Shown one piece after another: positions 7,176 through 14,027 of a stretch of DNA of 24,560 bases. The stretch spans positions 1-24,560 of IMG/VR virus record IMGVR_UViG_3300047557_004450; one strand, 5' to 3'. The translations under genes were made by a program, and so were the position numbers. Origin of the DNA: a virus. Positions within the stretch are counted from its first letter, which is position 1. Each line of letters starts with the position of its first letter. The notes beneath the pieces are model-generated. The model saw only the letters and a list, made by a program, of their open reading frames with translations, searched no databases and had not been told where the DNA came from.

Positions 7176-8413
7176 GAAATAGCTCCTACGTTGTTGTCAT
7201 ATACCTTTAATGGTTCACTCATATTTTCAATTGTCTCCTTTGTAATACATATTTTTCTTACACCACTTTTATAAAGACTGGGTAGATCAAACTGAACGCC
7301 GAGTAGAATATTTTCTACAATACTACGCAGTCCTCTTGCCCCTGTCTTTCTAATCATAGCCAATCCAGCAATACTTTTAAGGCTGTCTTGACTAAATTCC
7401 AATTCAATATTATCTAATTTAAACATTTTTTGATATTGTTTGCAAATTGCATTTTTAGGTTCAGTTAAGATGCGAATAAGAGCATCCTCATCTAAATCGT
7501 CAAATGCAACGACGATAGGAAGACGGCCAATCATTTCAGGAATTATACCAAACTTGACCAAATCCTCACTACGAACATCTCGTAAAAGCATACTATTAGA
7601 TTTTTGAAAATCAGGGTCGTTCAATGAACTATTAAATCCTATACCACTGACTACATCATTTTGTCTTTTCTCAATTATTTTAGAGAGTCCTTCAAATGCC
7701 CCACCAACAATAAAAAGAATATTTTTTGTATTGACAGTAATAAAATCACCATTTGGATTTTTTCTGCCACCTTGGGGTGGGATTTTTACTTCACAACCTT
7801 CAATCATCTTCAATAGAGCTTGTTGGACTCCTTCTCCAGAAACATCGCGCGTAATGCTTGTGTTTTCGCCTTTTCTGGACTTCTTATCAATCTCGTCTAT
7901 GTAGATAATACCACGTTCTGTCTTCTGGATGTCCATCTCCGCAGCATGATATAGCTTGGTAACGGCGTCTTCAACGTCTAGTCCCACATAGCCACTTTCA
8001 GTAAGACTGGTAGCATCAACTATCGCAAAGGGCACATCCAAAATTTTCGCAACATTTTGAATTGTAAATGTTTTACCGGTGCCACTTGAACCGATAAAAA
8101 GCATATTACTTTTATCAATTTCAACACCTTCAATGATAGGATTGTTAATTCTTTTTACATGATTATAAACTGCAACTGACAGAACTCGTTTGGCTAGATC
8201 TTGACCAATAATGTATTCGTCTAATCTGCTTTTTATTTTTGCAGGTATAATGTCCTTTTCGCCAATAATTCTGGGAGTATCTTGCTTTATAATGTCATAA
8301 CATAGATTGACACATTCATTGCATATGAACACATCATTCCCAGCTATAAGCTTACGAACTTGTTGTTGATTTTTATCACAAAAACTACAGACATGAAATG
8401 TCTTAGCTGTCAT
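7172..8413 (-). CDS. clpX: ClpX, ATP-dependent unfoldase
   Basis: ClpX unfolds tagged proteins and feeds them to ClpP. The chosen ATG at 8413 gives 413 residues and has AAGGA 8 bases upstream; an ATG at 8464 in the same frame lies inside the previous gene and is unlikely. Landmarks in order: the N-terminal zinc domain with two CxxC pairs (CSFC and CNEC), Walker A GSSGTGKT, the pore loop SGYVG, Walker B IIYIDEID, a second pore-loop region, the IGF loop (SGIGFNS) that docks into ClpP, GRLPIVVAF, and the sensor-2 motif TGARGLRS near the C-terminus. All functional parts are present, so it should use host ClpP, since no clpP is in the window. It couples to infC by GTGA. Confidence 0.95.
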   Translation of the reverse strand: MTAKTFHVCSFCDKNQQQVRKLIAGNDVFICNECVNLCYDIIKQDTPRIIGEKDIIPAKIKSRLDEYIIGQDLAKRVLSVAVYNHVKRINNPIIEGVEIDKSNMLFIGSSGTGKTFTIQNVAKILDVPFAIVDATSLTESGYVGLDVEDAVTKLYHAAEMDIQKTERGIIYIDEIDKKSRKGENTSITRDVSGEGVQQALLKMIEGCEVKIPPQGGRKNPNGDFITVNTKNILFIVGGAFEGLSKIIEKRQNDVVSGIGFNSSLNDPDFQKSNSMLLRDVRSEDLVKFGIIPEMIGRLPIVVAFDDLDEDALIRILTEPKNAICKQYQKMFKLDNIELEFSQDSLKSIAGLAMIRKTGARGLRSIVENILLGVQFDLPSLYKSGVRKICITKETIENMSEPLKVYDNNVGAIS

Positions 8414-8429
8414 AGGTTTTTTTCCTTTT

Positions 8430-9590
8430 TTATAACCATGTATTTGGCTTTGATGATACATCATTGTTAGTCAATGATACACCAGATGTGGAACTTGTCA
8501 ATGTCACGTTGGAATTAATTACGTCAACATGTGTATCAATCTTAGATTCCTTAATGGATTGATCTATAGGATCTTGTAGGGAGTTTTCACTGCTACGCTC
8601 AGTAGTGGCCAACCAAGCATTCATAGCTTTTTTAACAGTATCTTCAATCACATCTTTTTGTAATACTGGAAATTGGTGAGTATCTAAACTATTTTTTATT
8701 ATGTGTTGAGTACGTTCTTGGAACTCTTCATATGAAAACTGTTGGGATTGCGTAGTAGTTCCCAAGGTAATAGGATGCAAATCAACCCCATCAAAGTACA
8801 TCAATGAATTCTTTTGCAAATCGTAGTAAGTTTGACCAACTGGAACATTCTTAGTATGAACTGGTTTTACACTCATATTTGCGGCAATTAACATCAATAC
8901 AGCTAGAGGGTCAAACACAAGTACAATAACTAATATCATATATTTAACCGCTTTATCATAATCTATATTTTTATCAGAATAAAAAAGCTGGGCAATATAT
9001 TTTATCGGTCCAAGTTCACTCTCAAGTATATTATTCTTTTGCTGAAGAGATTTCTCTTGCATTTCTAAATCAATAAGTTTCTGCCGTTGTCCTTCCAATC
9101 GCGAATTTATCTCAGCCCGTTCTTGCTGTTGACGATTACGGGCCGCAAGTGCTTGCGTTGCACGGTTGTTATCAAGTTGAATATTAATAGACCTGTCAAG
9201 TTGTGCTAGTTGGTTGGTCAGTTGTGAAATTGATTCGTTCACCAAGTTCTTTTGACGTTCAATATTTTTTAATTCTAAAGTAACTTCAGCAGTGTTAAGT
9301 TTTTGATCAGTATGTGCCCTGGTCAGAAATCCAAAAATCCCCAGGCTTGTAATTAACATCAAGACTATAACACTGATTGTTAAATAGGTTTTTAGGAAGT
9401 TATTTATTGTATTCCATTTTTGGTACAACCAGCTAGCACAAACCAGCTTACTAATTTCAAGCACTGCTGCCATTACAATAACGGGAAAATAAGCCGCTGA
9501 AAAAATAGCAGCCAATCCAACTATACTGTAATAGGCGGCAACAGTGCTTAGTGTTATTGCACAGGCAAACAGTAATTTGCTGATATTCAT
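8430..9590 (-). CDS. Membrane protein with coiled coil, unknown function
   Basis: The protein has 386 residues. Three hydrophobic segments lie at about 5-30, 32-55 and 68-90. A long Gln/Glu/Lys-rich coiled coil fills 96-195, a fourth hydrophobic segment lies at about 215-238, and the 150-residue tail is polar and Ser/Thr-rich. This layout places the coiled coil between membrane spans 3 and 4. It resembles conserved membrane proteins of marine T4-like phages that have no known role; that resemblance is from memory. It couples to the SpeD-like gene by ATGA and is followed 16 bases later by clpX. It could be an envelope-remodelling or exclusion protein, or a virion component; the sequence does not decide. 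Confidence 0.75.
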   Translation of the reverse strand: MNISKLLFACAITLSTVAAYYSIVGLAAIFSAAYFPVIVMAAVLEISKLVCASWLYQKWNTINNFLKTYLTISVIVLMLITSLGIFGFLTRAHTDQKLNTAEVTLELKNIERQKNLVNESISQLTNQLAQLDRSINIQLDNNRATQALAARNRQQQERAEINSRLEGQRQKLIDLEMQEKSLQQKNNILESELGPIKYIAQLFYSDKNIDYDKAVKYMILVIVLVFDPLAVLMLIAANMSVKPVHTKNVPVGQTYYDLQKNSLMYFDGVDLHPITLGTTTQSQQFSYEEFQERTQHIIKNSLDTHQFPVLQKDVIEDTVKKAMNAWLATTERSSENSLQDPIDQSIKESKIDTHVDVINSNVTLTSSTSGVSLTNNDVSSKPNTWL

Positions 9591-10000
9591 GAATCACTCG
9601 TAGAAAATTCACCACGATCCAAAATTTTAAAATCAGTTTCTCTATCTAGAAATTTATAGCTGGCAGAAACTACATCAAAATGTTTGGAGATAAATTCCAT
9701 AACTTCGTTAACTTGAAAAGGAGCGCATGAATATAAATCAAATTGCATTACGCTATCATGTGGGTCTGGGAAGTTCCAAATATGCATGGCACAGTGACTG
9801 GTAGTGAGAATCACTGTACTGGTAATACCTTCGTTGCCAAGGTCACTGCACCAAGCAGACACTGGTTCAATCATGACTTTCATACGTACATGTGAAACCA
9901 ACCCTCTCATAAATTCATTTACTTTATCACAATCATTTGGTCCAGGAGGGTTTTTAATTTTAGCGTTAATTAATAAATGAAGGTGAGCAGATGGTTTCAA
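9587..10000 (-). CDS. SpeD-like pyruvoyl-dependent decarboxylase (AdoMet or arginine)
   Basis: The 137-residue protein has the fold signature of bacterial AdoMet decarboxylase proenzymes. Such proteins cut themselves and turn a serine into the pyruvoyl cofactor. By alignment with Thermotoga SpeD, Ser68 is the pyruvoyl serine, His73 the processing histidine and Cys92 the proton donor; all are present (TTSHCAMHIW, DLYSC). Two changes stand out. The residue before the serine is Thr instead of Glu, and HTWPE is HIWNF, so the glutamate expected to hold the AdoMet ribose is missing. It may therefore use another substrate, such as arginine or ornithine, as known for some SpeD-derived enzymes. The start is TTG at 10000, supported by GGAAGGA 9 bases upstream. 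It is the second gene after the late promoter at 11195-11202. A separate agmatinase gene lies at 20858-21778. Confidence 0.75.
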   Translation of the reverse strand: MKPSAHLHLLINAKIKNPPGPNDCDKVNEFMRGLVSHVRMKVMIEPVSAWCSDLGNEGITSTVILTTSHCAMHIWNFPDPHDSVMQFDLYSCAPFQVNEVMEFISKHFDVVSASYKFLDRETDFKILDRGEFSTSDS

Positions 10001-10018
10001 CTTTTAAATTCCTTCCAG

Positions 10019-11167
10019 TTAGACACCAGAAATCTGGGTTACAGTGATATTTTGTTCTATAGTAGTGATAGATGCAACAGAAGTCAAGCCATCAGCTTGA
10101 ATGGATTCAATATTTGCTGCATTTGGACGATCACATCCAGCCCCAAAATTTTCCAGAGTTGGATTAAATAATTTCCTGTTGCTAACCATAGACGCTACAA
10201 GAGCGCGTGCTACTGCGCGTTTTACAGCTGCAGTTCCCGTATAAACCGTGCCAGCGTCAGGTTCAGTAGAGAGAGCAACAACGCGCACTGCGTCTGGTTG
10301 ATCATATCCAACAGTAAATGTAATGGTATCAGTTGCAACATTGCCAATATTACCTGTACGACTGATGCTACCTAGCATGTTAGTTGTAGCAAAAGACTGC
10401 AATTCACTGATCATTTGGGTCCAGCGCATATTAGCCCTTTCTTTAGCCTGACTGTTGGCTAAAGTTGAAGGGAATCCACCGTAATTGCCCAAAGTAAATC
10501 CCATATTTGTAAATGCATTACCGCTGTTAATTGTGTATGGCTCACCCTTAACAGAGGTTAATTGTAGATAAGGGCCAGCAGGTTGTGCAACAACACTGGT
10601 TTGTGCTGTTAATGAATTCATTTGAGTACTTACCCCAGCGGTAGTTAGTGGACCACCTGTAAATGATATGTTTACCCCATTTATTGTTACGTTACTGTCT
10701 GTTGTCACAGAAGTAAAAGCAGTGCCCACTGTTGAAGGATAGTTAGAATATGTACCAGCAGTTAAACCAAGGGTTGATAGCGCGGTGCCAACACCAGCAG
10801 CGATCCAAAACGGCGTACCTTCAAACCCAGGAGCATTCATAAGAGTTACATATCCACCGGCAACTTGCTGACTAGCCGCAACATTTGTAAATGTGGTTGC
10901 CGCATTGATTTTGCTAAGTATGGTAGTTATAGTGTCAGCATTAGTAAATTGAATACTATATCCATTGATAACGATTGTATCTCCATTAGTCAATGGAGTA
11001 CCAACTACAGCCGCTGTACCTGTTGTCATAATTGTTGAATTTATTTGCCACGCAGTCTCAGAGTCTAACCCCCCATTACTATTACCGGTTAGAGCAGAAT
11101 AATCAGTTGGACTTCTTAGGTTCCAAGTGACTTGATAATATGTTGGGTTAAGAGAGTAAGTTGCCAT
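10019..11167 (-). CDS. Putative virion structural protein with two IN-like repeats
   Basis: The 382-residue protein is rich in Thr, Ser, Gly, Val and Asn, as in phage tail or fibre proteins. Two tandem repeats are visible at about residues 62-146 and 157-235. Each begins with a strand like VxING(Y/V)xIxF, then a helix with an N-x-x-T run, then Y(V/L)xL, G-x-P and a terminal LG-x-YxxxPST or LGNYGGFPST. This pattern resembles the IN motif found in flagellin and hook-associated proteins. The C-terminal 140 residues hold a helical stretch (RANMRWTQMI) and a strand-rich part. A perfect late octamer lies 27 bases before the ATG, with AAGGA at a normal distance. A late virion protein is well supported; its exact place in the particle is not. 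Confidence 0.75.
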   Translation of the reverse strand: MATYSLNPTYYQVTWNLRSPTDYSALTGNSNGGLDSETAWQINSTIMTTGTAAVVGTPLTNGDTIVINGYSIQFTNADTITTILSKINAATTFTNVAASQQVAGGYVTLMNAPGFEGTPFWIAAGVGTALSTLGLTAGTYSNYPSTVGTAFTSVTTDSNVTINGVNISFTGGPLTTAGVSTQMNSLTAQTSVVAQPAGPYLQLTSVKGEPYTINSGNAFTNMGFTLGNYGGFPSTLANSQAKERANMRWTQMISELQSFATTNMLGSISRTGNIGNVATDTITFTVGYDQPDAVRVVALSTEPDAGTVYTGTAAVKRAVARALVASMVSNRKLFNPTLENFGAGCDRPNAANIESIQADGLTSVASITTIEQNITVTQISGV

Positions 11168-11194
11168 GCAAAGTCCTTTATGTACATATTAACT

Positions 11195-11202
11195 TATTTA
11201 TA
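11195..11202 (-). promoter_or_regulatory. T4-type late promoter octamer
   Basis: The minus strand reads TATAAATA, the exact late box, 27 bases before the ATG of the structural gene. The leader contains AAGGA at the correct spacing. This promoter may also carry transcription into the SpeD-like, membrane, clpX and infC genes, since no terminator is seen between them. Confidence 0.7.
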
Positions 11203-11213
11203 CAAAATTCTTT

Positions 11214-11228
11214 AATTAGGTCCTAATT
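11214..11228. repeat. Short palindrome after the endolysin gene
   Basis: AATTAGG and CCTAATT flank a single T, forming a 15-base palindrome just after the stop of the endolysin gene. The loop is too tight for a normal terminator unless the inner pairs open; only a weak T-run follows on the minus strand. Confidence 0.3.
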
Positions 11229-11229
11229 A

Positions 11230-11784
11230 TCAACGCGATTGTGCGCAAAATATATGAGATCCAAGCTCAATCTTAACAGGGCATGGAACTAACTTATTAT
11301 TAGATTTTTTGTGATAAAAATACAAGGATCCTTTTCCATAATCTTTTACAGATTGGTTCATTACTTGCAGTGCTATCTGTTGACTTTGTACCCAACTGTC
11401 TTGTTCTAATTTGAATTTGTTACCTAATTTTTTCCCGGCCCAACTAAATTGCCAAATATTCCTTCCATTTGATTTTGCAACTTGAAATACATTATCACAG
11501 ATATTTGTGCTAAATTTGTTGCTGGATGAACGATTTATAGGAACATAAGCAATTGCAATTTTTTCATTCATAGAACCTCCTCTAGCCTCAAAATATAAAT
11601 TCCAGGCAAGACATTTCAAAGTTTTTTTATCAGAATATGAGAGTTTATGGGCCTCAGGAATGTTTAATGGCAAGTTATTTTTAAAACTTTCATATGCTCT
11701 ATAATTCACATGCAATACCTGCTGGCTTTGTGCATGCGATCCTAAAAACATAAAAATTAAAGCTAATGCAAAAATATTCCGCAT
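11230..11784 (-). CDS. Secreted cell-wall hydrolase, SleB-type (Hydrolase_2), likely endolysin
   Basis: The 184-residue protein starts with a signal-peptide-like stretch (positive MRN, hydrophobic LALIFMFLG, then AQSQQ), so it should be exported by Sec. The catalytic domain matches the SleB/Hydrolase_2 family of peptidoglycan-cutting lytic enzymes: LAWNLYFEARGG at 59-70 with probable catalytic Glu66, IAIAYVPINR, an ICDNVFQ segment and QFSWAGKK. A strong AAGGAG ribosome-binding site precedes the ATG. Upstream lie several short hairpins, one of which could compete for part of this site (see 11804-11910). A signal-bearing endolysin fits late lysis of a Gram-negative host. Alternatively it could act at entry or in cell-wall remodelling. 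Confidence 0.82.
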   Translation of the reverse strand: MRNIFALALIFMFLGSHAQSQQVLHVNYRAYESFKNNLPLNIPEAHKLSYSDKKTLKCLAWNLYFEARGGSMNEKIAIAYVPINRSSSNKFSTNICDNVFQVAKSNGRNIWQFSWAGKKLGNKFKLEQDSWVQSQQIALQVMNQSVKDYGKGSLYFYHKKSNNKLVPCPVKIELGSHIFCAQSR

Positions 11785-11977
11785 TTTTTCTCTCCTTATT
11801 AGGTTCTGAGAGTAATCTCAGAAATTTTAGATCACTGACCCACAGTGATAGTACTGATACATGCCGTTGGCATAAATATCCACGATTGGACAAACTGATA
11901 AAAATCAGCTTACATAGTATATATCAAAAATCTGTCATAAGCCAATTTATGTTCAATACAATTTAGCGGAGTGATTT
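11785..11977. other. Intergenic region between divergent endolysin and Smr genes
   Basis: This 193-base region separates a minus-strand gene from a plus-strand gene. It contains four short inverted repeats, a CATAAATA late-type octamer on the plus strand at 11871-11878, and the ribosome-binding sites of both genes. No convincing sigma70-type promoter pair was found, though several AT-rich -10-like stretches exist near 11915-11930. Regulation of both flanking genes is expected to start here. Confidence 0.5.
11804..11910. repeat. Cluster of four short inverted repeats
   Basis: Four stem-loops follow one another: TTCTGAGA/TCTCAGAA at 11804-11823 (4-base loop), ATCACTG/CAGTGAT at 11831-11849 (5-base loop), ATGCC/GGCAT at 11861-11873 (3-base loop) and CTGAT/ATCAG at 11897-11910 (4-base loop). 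The first two have 8 and 7 paired bases. They lie in the leader of the endolysin gene if that gene is transcribed from further upstream. Confidence 0.5.
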
Positions 11978-12334
11978 ATGAAGCTAACTCAAGACGACAT
12001 TAATCTATGGAACCGGTATATGAAATCTTTAAACTCCAACCCAATAAATTGTAGTATCCAATTGGCAAATCGCAGTTATACATGCATTCTTGATCTCCAC
12101 GGAATGACAATACAACATGCCCACATAGAAGTCAAAGCATTTTTAAGATTTCACCGTGAAGAAAAAACAAAAAGTGTCAGAATTATAACCGGAAAAAGTG
12201 GAAAAATTAAAAAAGAATTTATTTTTTGGATAGAATCAGAACCATATATCAGAAAAATAGAACCAATATATGACAGCAGAAAACAAGTTGGATCATTTCA
12301 AATATTTTTAAAAAAAATAAGCAAGACCTATTGA
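11978..12334 (+). CDS. Smr-domain protein
   Basis: The 118-residue protein is almost entirely an Smr domain, the small fold found at the end of MutS2 and in stand-alone nucleases. The LDLHGMT motif is at residues 38-44, and ITGKSGKIKKE at 70-80 replaces the usual HGxGxGxLR. The end GSFQIFLKK matches the GAxxVxLK strand. Some Smr proteins nick DNA or cut mRNA, including at stalled ribosomes. The change of the second motif (TGKSG for HGxG) makes nuclease activity uncertain. It is one of only three plus-strand genes here, with GGAG 6 bases before the ATG. The nearest upstream late-type box is about 100 bases away. Confidence 0.75.
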   Translation: MKLTQDDINLWNRYMKSLNSNPINCSIQLANRSYTCILDLHGMTIQHAHIEVKAFLRFHREEKTKSVRIITGKSGKIKKEFIFWIESEPYIRKIEPIYDSRKQVGSFQIFLKKISKTY

Positions 12335-12350
12335 TTTTTGTGCAGTGCAG

Positions 12351-12358
12351 CATAAATA
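12351..12358 (+). promoter_or_regulatory. Late promoter octamer (CATAAATA)
   Basis: CATAAATA fits the NATAAATA late box known from cyanophages. It lies just after the Smr gene and 48 bases before the ATG of the small gene at 12407, with no gene between. It is the only visible promoter for that gene. Confidence 0.5.
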
Positions 12359-12406
12359 CTGTTGCAAGCGATAGCAATAGTGCATCGCCATAATTGGAGT
12401 AAAATC

Positions 12407-12583
12407 ATGGATAAGACTGTAAAAGCTATGAATGATGCTGTTGTTGACTACGTTGCAAGTTCAGCCAAGCATGTCGTAGAGCTAAACACAAAGCTATTTA
12501 ACGATTACATTGAGTTGAACAAGACCATCGTTGGGATGTATCCTGGCCTTGATGCCTGGATCCCCGCTTACGCCAAGCGTTGA
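12407..12583 (+). CDS. Small 58-residue protein in its own transcription unit
   Basis: The chosen ATG at 12407 has GGAG 7 bases upstream; an in-frame start at 12362 is unlikely. Residues 1-40 form a probable amphipathic helix with regular Val/Ala/Leu spacing and several Lys; the end is Pro/Trp/Tyr-rich (YPGLDAWIPAYAKR). No signal peptide or membrane segment is seen and no family is recognised. Its GC content is visibly higher than that of its neighbours. It sits alone between a late octamer and one of the clearest terminators in the window, a layout used for highly expressed products. It could be a minor virion protein, a host-factor binder or a regulator, but the sequence does not say which. 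Confidence 0.7.
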   Translation: MDKTVKAMNDAVVDYVASSAKHVVELNTKLFNDYIELNKTIVGMYPGLDAWIPAYAKR

Positions 12584-12611
12584 AAAAAAGGGAGCAAGGC
12601 TCCCTTTTTTT
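12583..12611. terminator. Strong bidirectional terminator
   Basis: GGGAGC at 12590-12595 and GCTCCC at 12599-12604 form a GC-rich stem with an AAG loop, flanked by seven A bases before and seven T bases after. It works in both directions and separates the plus-strand 58-residue gene from the converging glycosyltransferase gene, whose stop codon overlaps the T-run. Confidence 0.9.
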
Positions 12612-13272
12612 ATCTTAAAATTATTCTTTTTTCATGTCCAACATGTATTGTTGGATCCACCCAAATTTCGTGACCTGCTTCTTTGGCTGACCAGCAAAAC
12701 CCTACATCTTCAGCACTAAAATCATGAAAATTTTCGTTTGAAATCCATCTTGGTTTAAACCAAGGATATTCCATGGATTCTAAAACTCCATTTGAAATGG
12801 AAATAAACCCAAATCCTGTATAACTTACTTTGAAAGGTTGAATACGCGACTGCATATCCGGCCTTGAAATAAAGTCAAAAACTCCATTCTGATATAACTT
12901 ATCAAACTCAAGATTTTCTACTACTGGATAATGCTTTTTATCTTCCATAATATATACGCCTGATACTATGGGATAATCATGCGATAACAGATTAATGACA
13001 TTTTCTGGAGTCCAAACGATATCATTATCAATCCAAACCATTTTGTCATATGGTAATTGAGACTGCCAAGGCTTTTGCATTTTTCCAGAGGTATTGTTGC
13101 CACCTAGAATTCTATTTCTGGTGTAATAAACCACTGGATTATAATCATTGCTGTATGCATACTGAATTCCTAATTTATTCAACTCAGCTATCATGACATT
13201 CCACGAATTAAAAAAATTTGAGGAAAATGAATTACCGGGTAAACAAAAAACTACTTTCTTAGGTAATGGCAT
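12610..13272 (-). CDS. Glycosyltransferase-like protein (GT-A type)
   Basis: The 220-residue protein looks like a sugar transferase with a GT-A fold. It has a start like KKVVFCLPGNSFS, a metal-binding DxD-type segment WIDNDIVW at about 80-87, and a late acidic motif FSAEDVGFCWSAKEAG followed by HVGHEKR, common in phage and bacterial glycosyltransferases. The sugar donor and target are unknown. It overlaps the previous glycosyltransferase by 14 bases, with GGAG 6 bases before the ATG, and ends at the shared terminator. Likely targets are phage DNA, virion surface proteins or host lipopolysaccharide; the sequence cannot choose. Confidence 0.78.
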   Translation of the reverse strand: MPLPKKVVFCLPGNSFSSNFFNSWNVMIAELNKLGIQYAYSNDYNPVVYYTRNRILGGNNTSGKMQKPWQSQLPYDKMVWIDNDIVWTPENVINLLSHDYPIVSGVYIMEDKKHYPVVENLEFDKLYQNGVFDFISRPDMQSRIQPFKVSYTGFGFISISNGVLESMEYPWFKPRWISNENFHDFSAEDVGFCWSAKEAGHEIWVDPTIHVGHEKRIILR

Positions 13273-13993
13273 TATTTTCTCCTTTTAGCCATGGATATCC
13301 TTGTGGATATTTTTGTTTTGTTATTTGATTTCCTTGCAGGAAAAATTCTGCGGTGACTGAACCGGGATTACCATCAAGTCTATAATTTAAACTGTATTTT
13401 GTACTACATCCAAATTCTGGAAAGTATTGCGATATAACAGAATAAAAATATCTATCTGCACCCCATTGGTTATACCATGCGTTTGCAATACGTACAAACA
13501 CTTCTTTTTTTATACAATAGGCACTTGTATCAACTAGGTAAGAATTATCACTCAAAAAAACAGGATATTTTCCTAAACTTTCACAATTGTCTTGACATAT
13601 AAAAACATCGTCAGCAGTATAGATATTCCTTAAGCTATATGCCCAGTGAAAACTAGATTTCTCACATGTATCAATCATAGTTTCAACATGCTCTGGCTCA
13701 TACCAGTTATCTTGGTCTAGTGCAAACCAATAATCTTGTTCAAGTAATGGCCCACTCAAATAATAGGATCTATGGCCATACCAATTATTTGCACCTATAT
13801 TCCATGGTAAGTTTAAATACTTTATGCCGGATAAATCGCCAATTTGTTGTTTGACAGATTCTTGAAATTCAGGACCATCAACAATAACCAGACATGTTAT
13901 ATTTTTATGTGTTTGATTAAGTACGCTTTGAACAGCTTGTCTTAATTGTTTTTTTCCAGTAGCAGGAATTACGACTAATGCAGATTTTGACAT
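13259..13993 (-). CDS. Glycosyltransferase family 2 protein
   Basis: The 244-residue protein has the GT2 layout: a nucleotide-binding start VVIPATGKKQLRQAVQSVL, then TCLVIVDG, and the metal-binding FALDQDNWYEP with its DxD. GT2 enzymes transfer sugars from nucleotide donors. There is no ribosome-binding site before the ATG at 13993. A TTGACA/AATAAT pair (13999-14027) would place the transcription start at or very close to the ATG, so the mRNA may be leaderless. The next gene, another glycosyltransferase, overlaps it, so the two probably act on one glycan. Target unknown. Confidence 0.85.
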   Translation of the reverse strand: MSKSALVVIPATGKKQLRQAVQSVLNQTHKNITCLVIVDGPEFQESVKQQIGDLSGIKYLNLPWNIGANNWYGHRSYYLSGPLLEQDYWFALDQDNWYEPEHVETMIDTCEKSSFHWAYSLRNIYTADDVFICQDNCESLGKYPVFLSDNSYLVDTSAYCIKKEVFVRIANAWYNQWGADRYFYSVISQYFPEFGCSTKYSLNYRLDGNPGSVTAEFFLQGNQITKQKYPQGYPWLKGENNAIT

Positions 13994-13998
13994 ATCAT

Positions 13999-14027
13999 AT
14001 TATTAATTATGCAATTTAAAATGTCAA
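13999..14027 (-). promoter_or_regulatory. Sigma70-like promoter before the glycosyltransferase pair
   Basis: On the minus strand TTGACA (14022-14027) and AATAAT (13999-14004) are 17 bases apart. The -35 box overlaps the tilS stop codon. The predicted start point falls on or next to the ATG at 13993. Confidence 0.45.

Noticed and set aside
8414-8464. Longer ClpX start at 8464
   Set aside because: It overlaps the upstream membrane gene, while the ATG at 8413 has AAGGA at a good distance and directly precedes the zinc domain.
9401-9408. AATAAATA match on the minus strand inside the membrane-protein gene
   Set aside because: It is deep inside a coding region with no gene start nearby; such octamers occur by chance in AT-rich DNA.
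11699-11966. Short ORFs on both strands across the endolysin start region
   Set aside because: They overlap the signal-peptide coding region and the hairpin cluster and show no family features.
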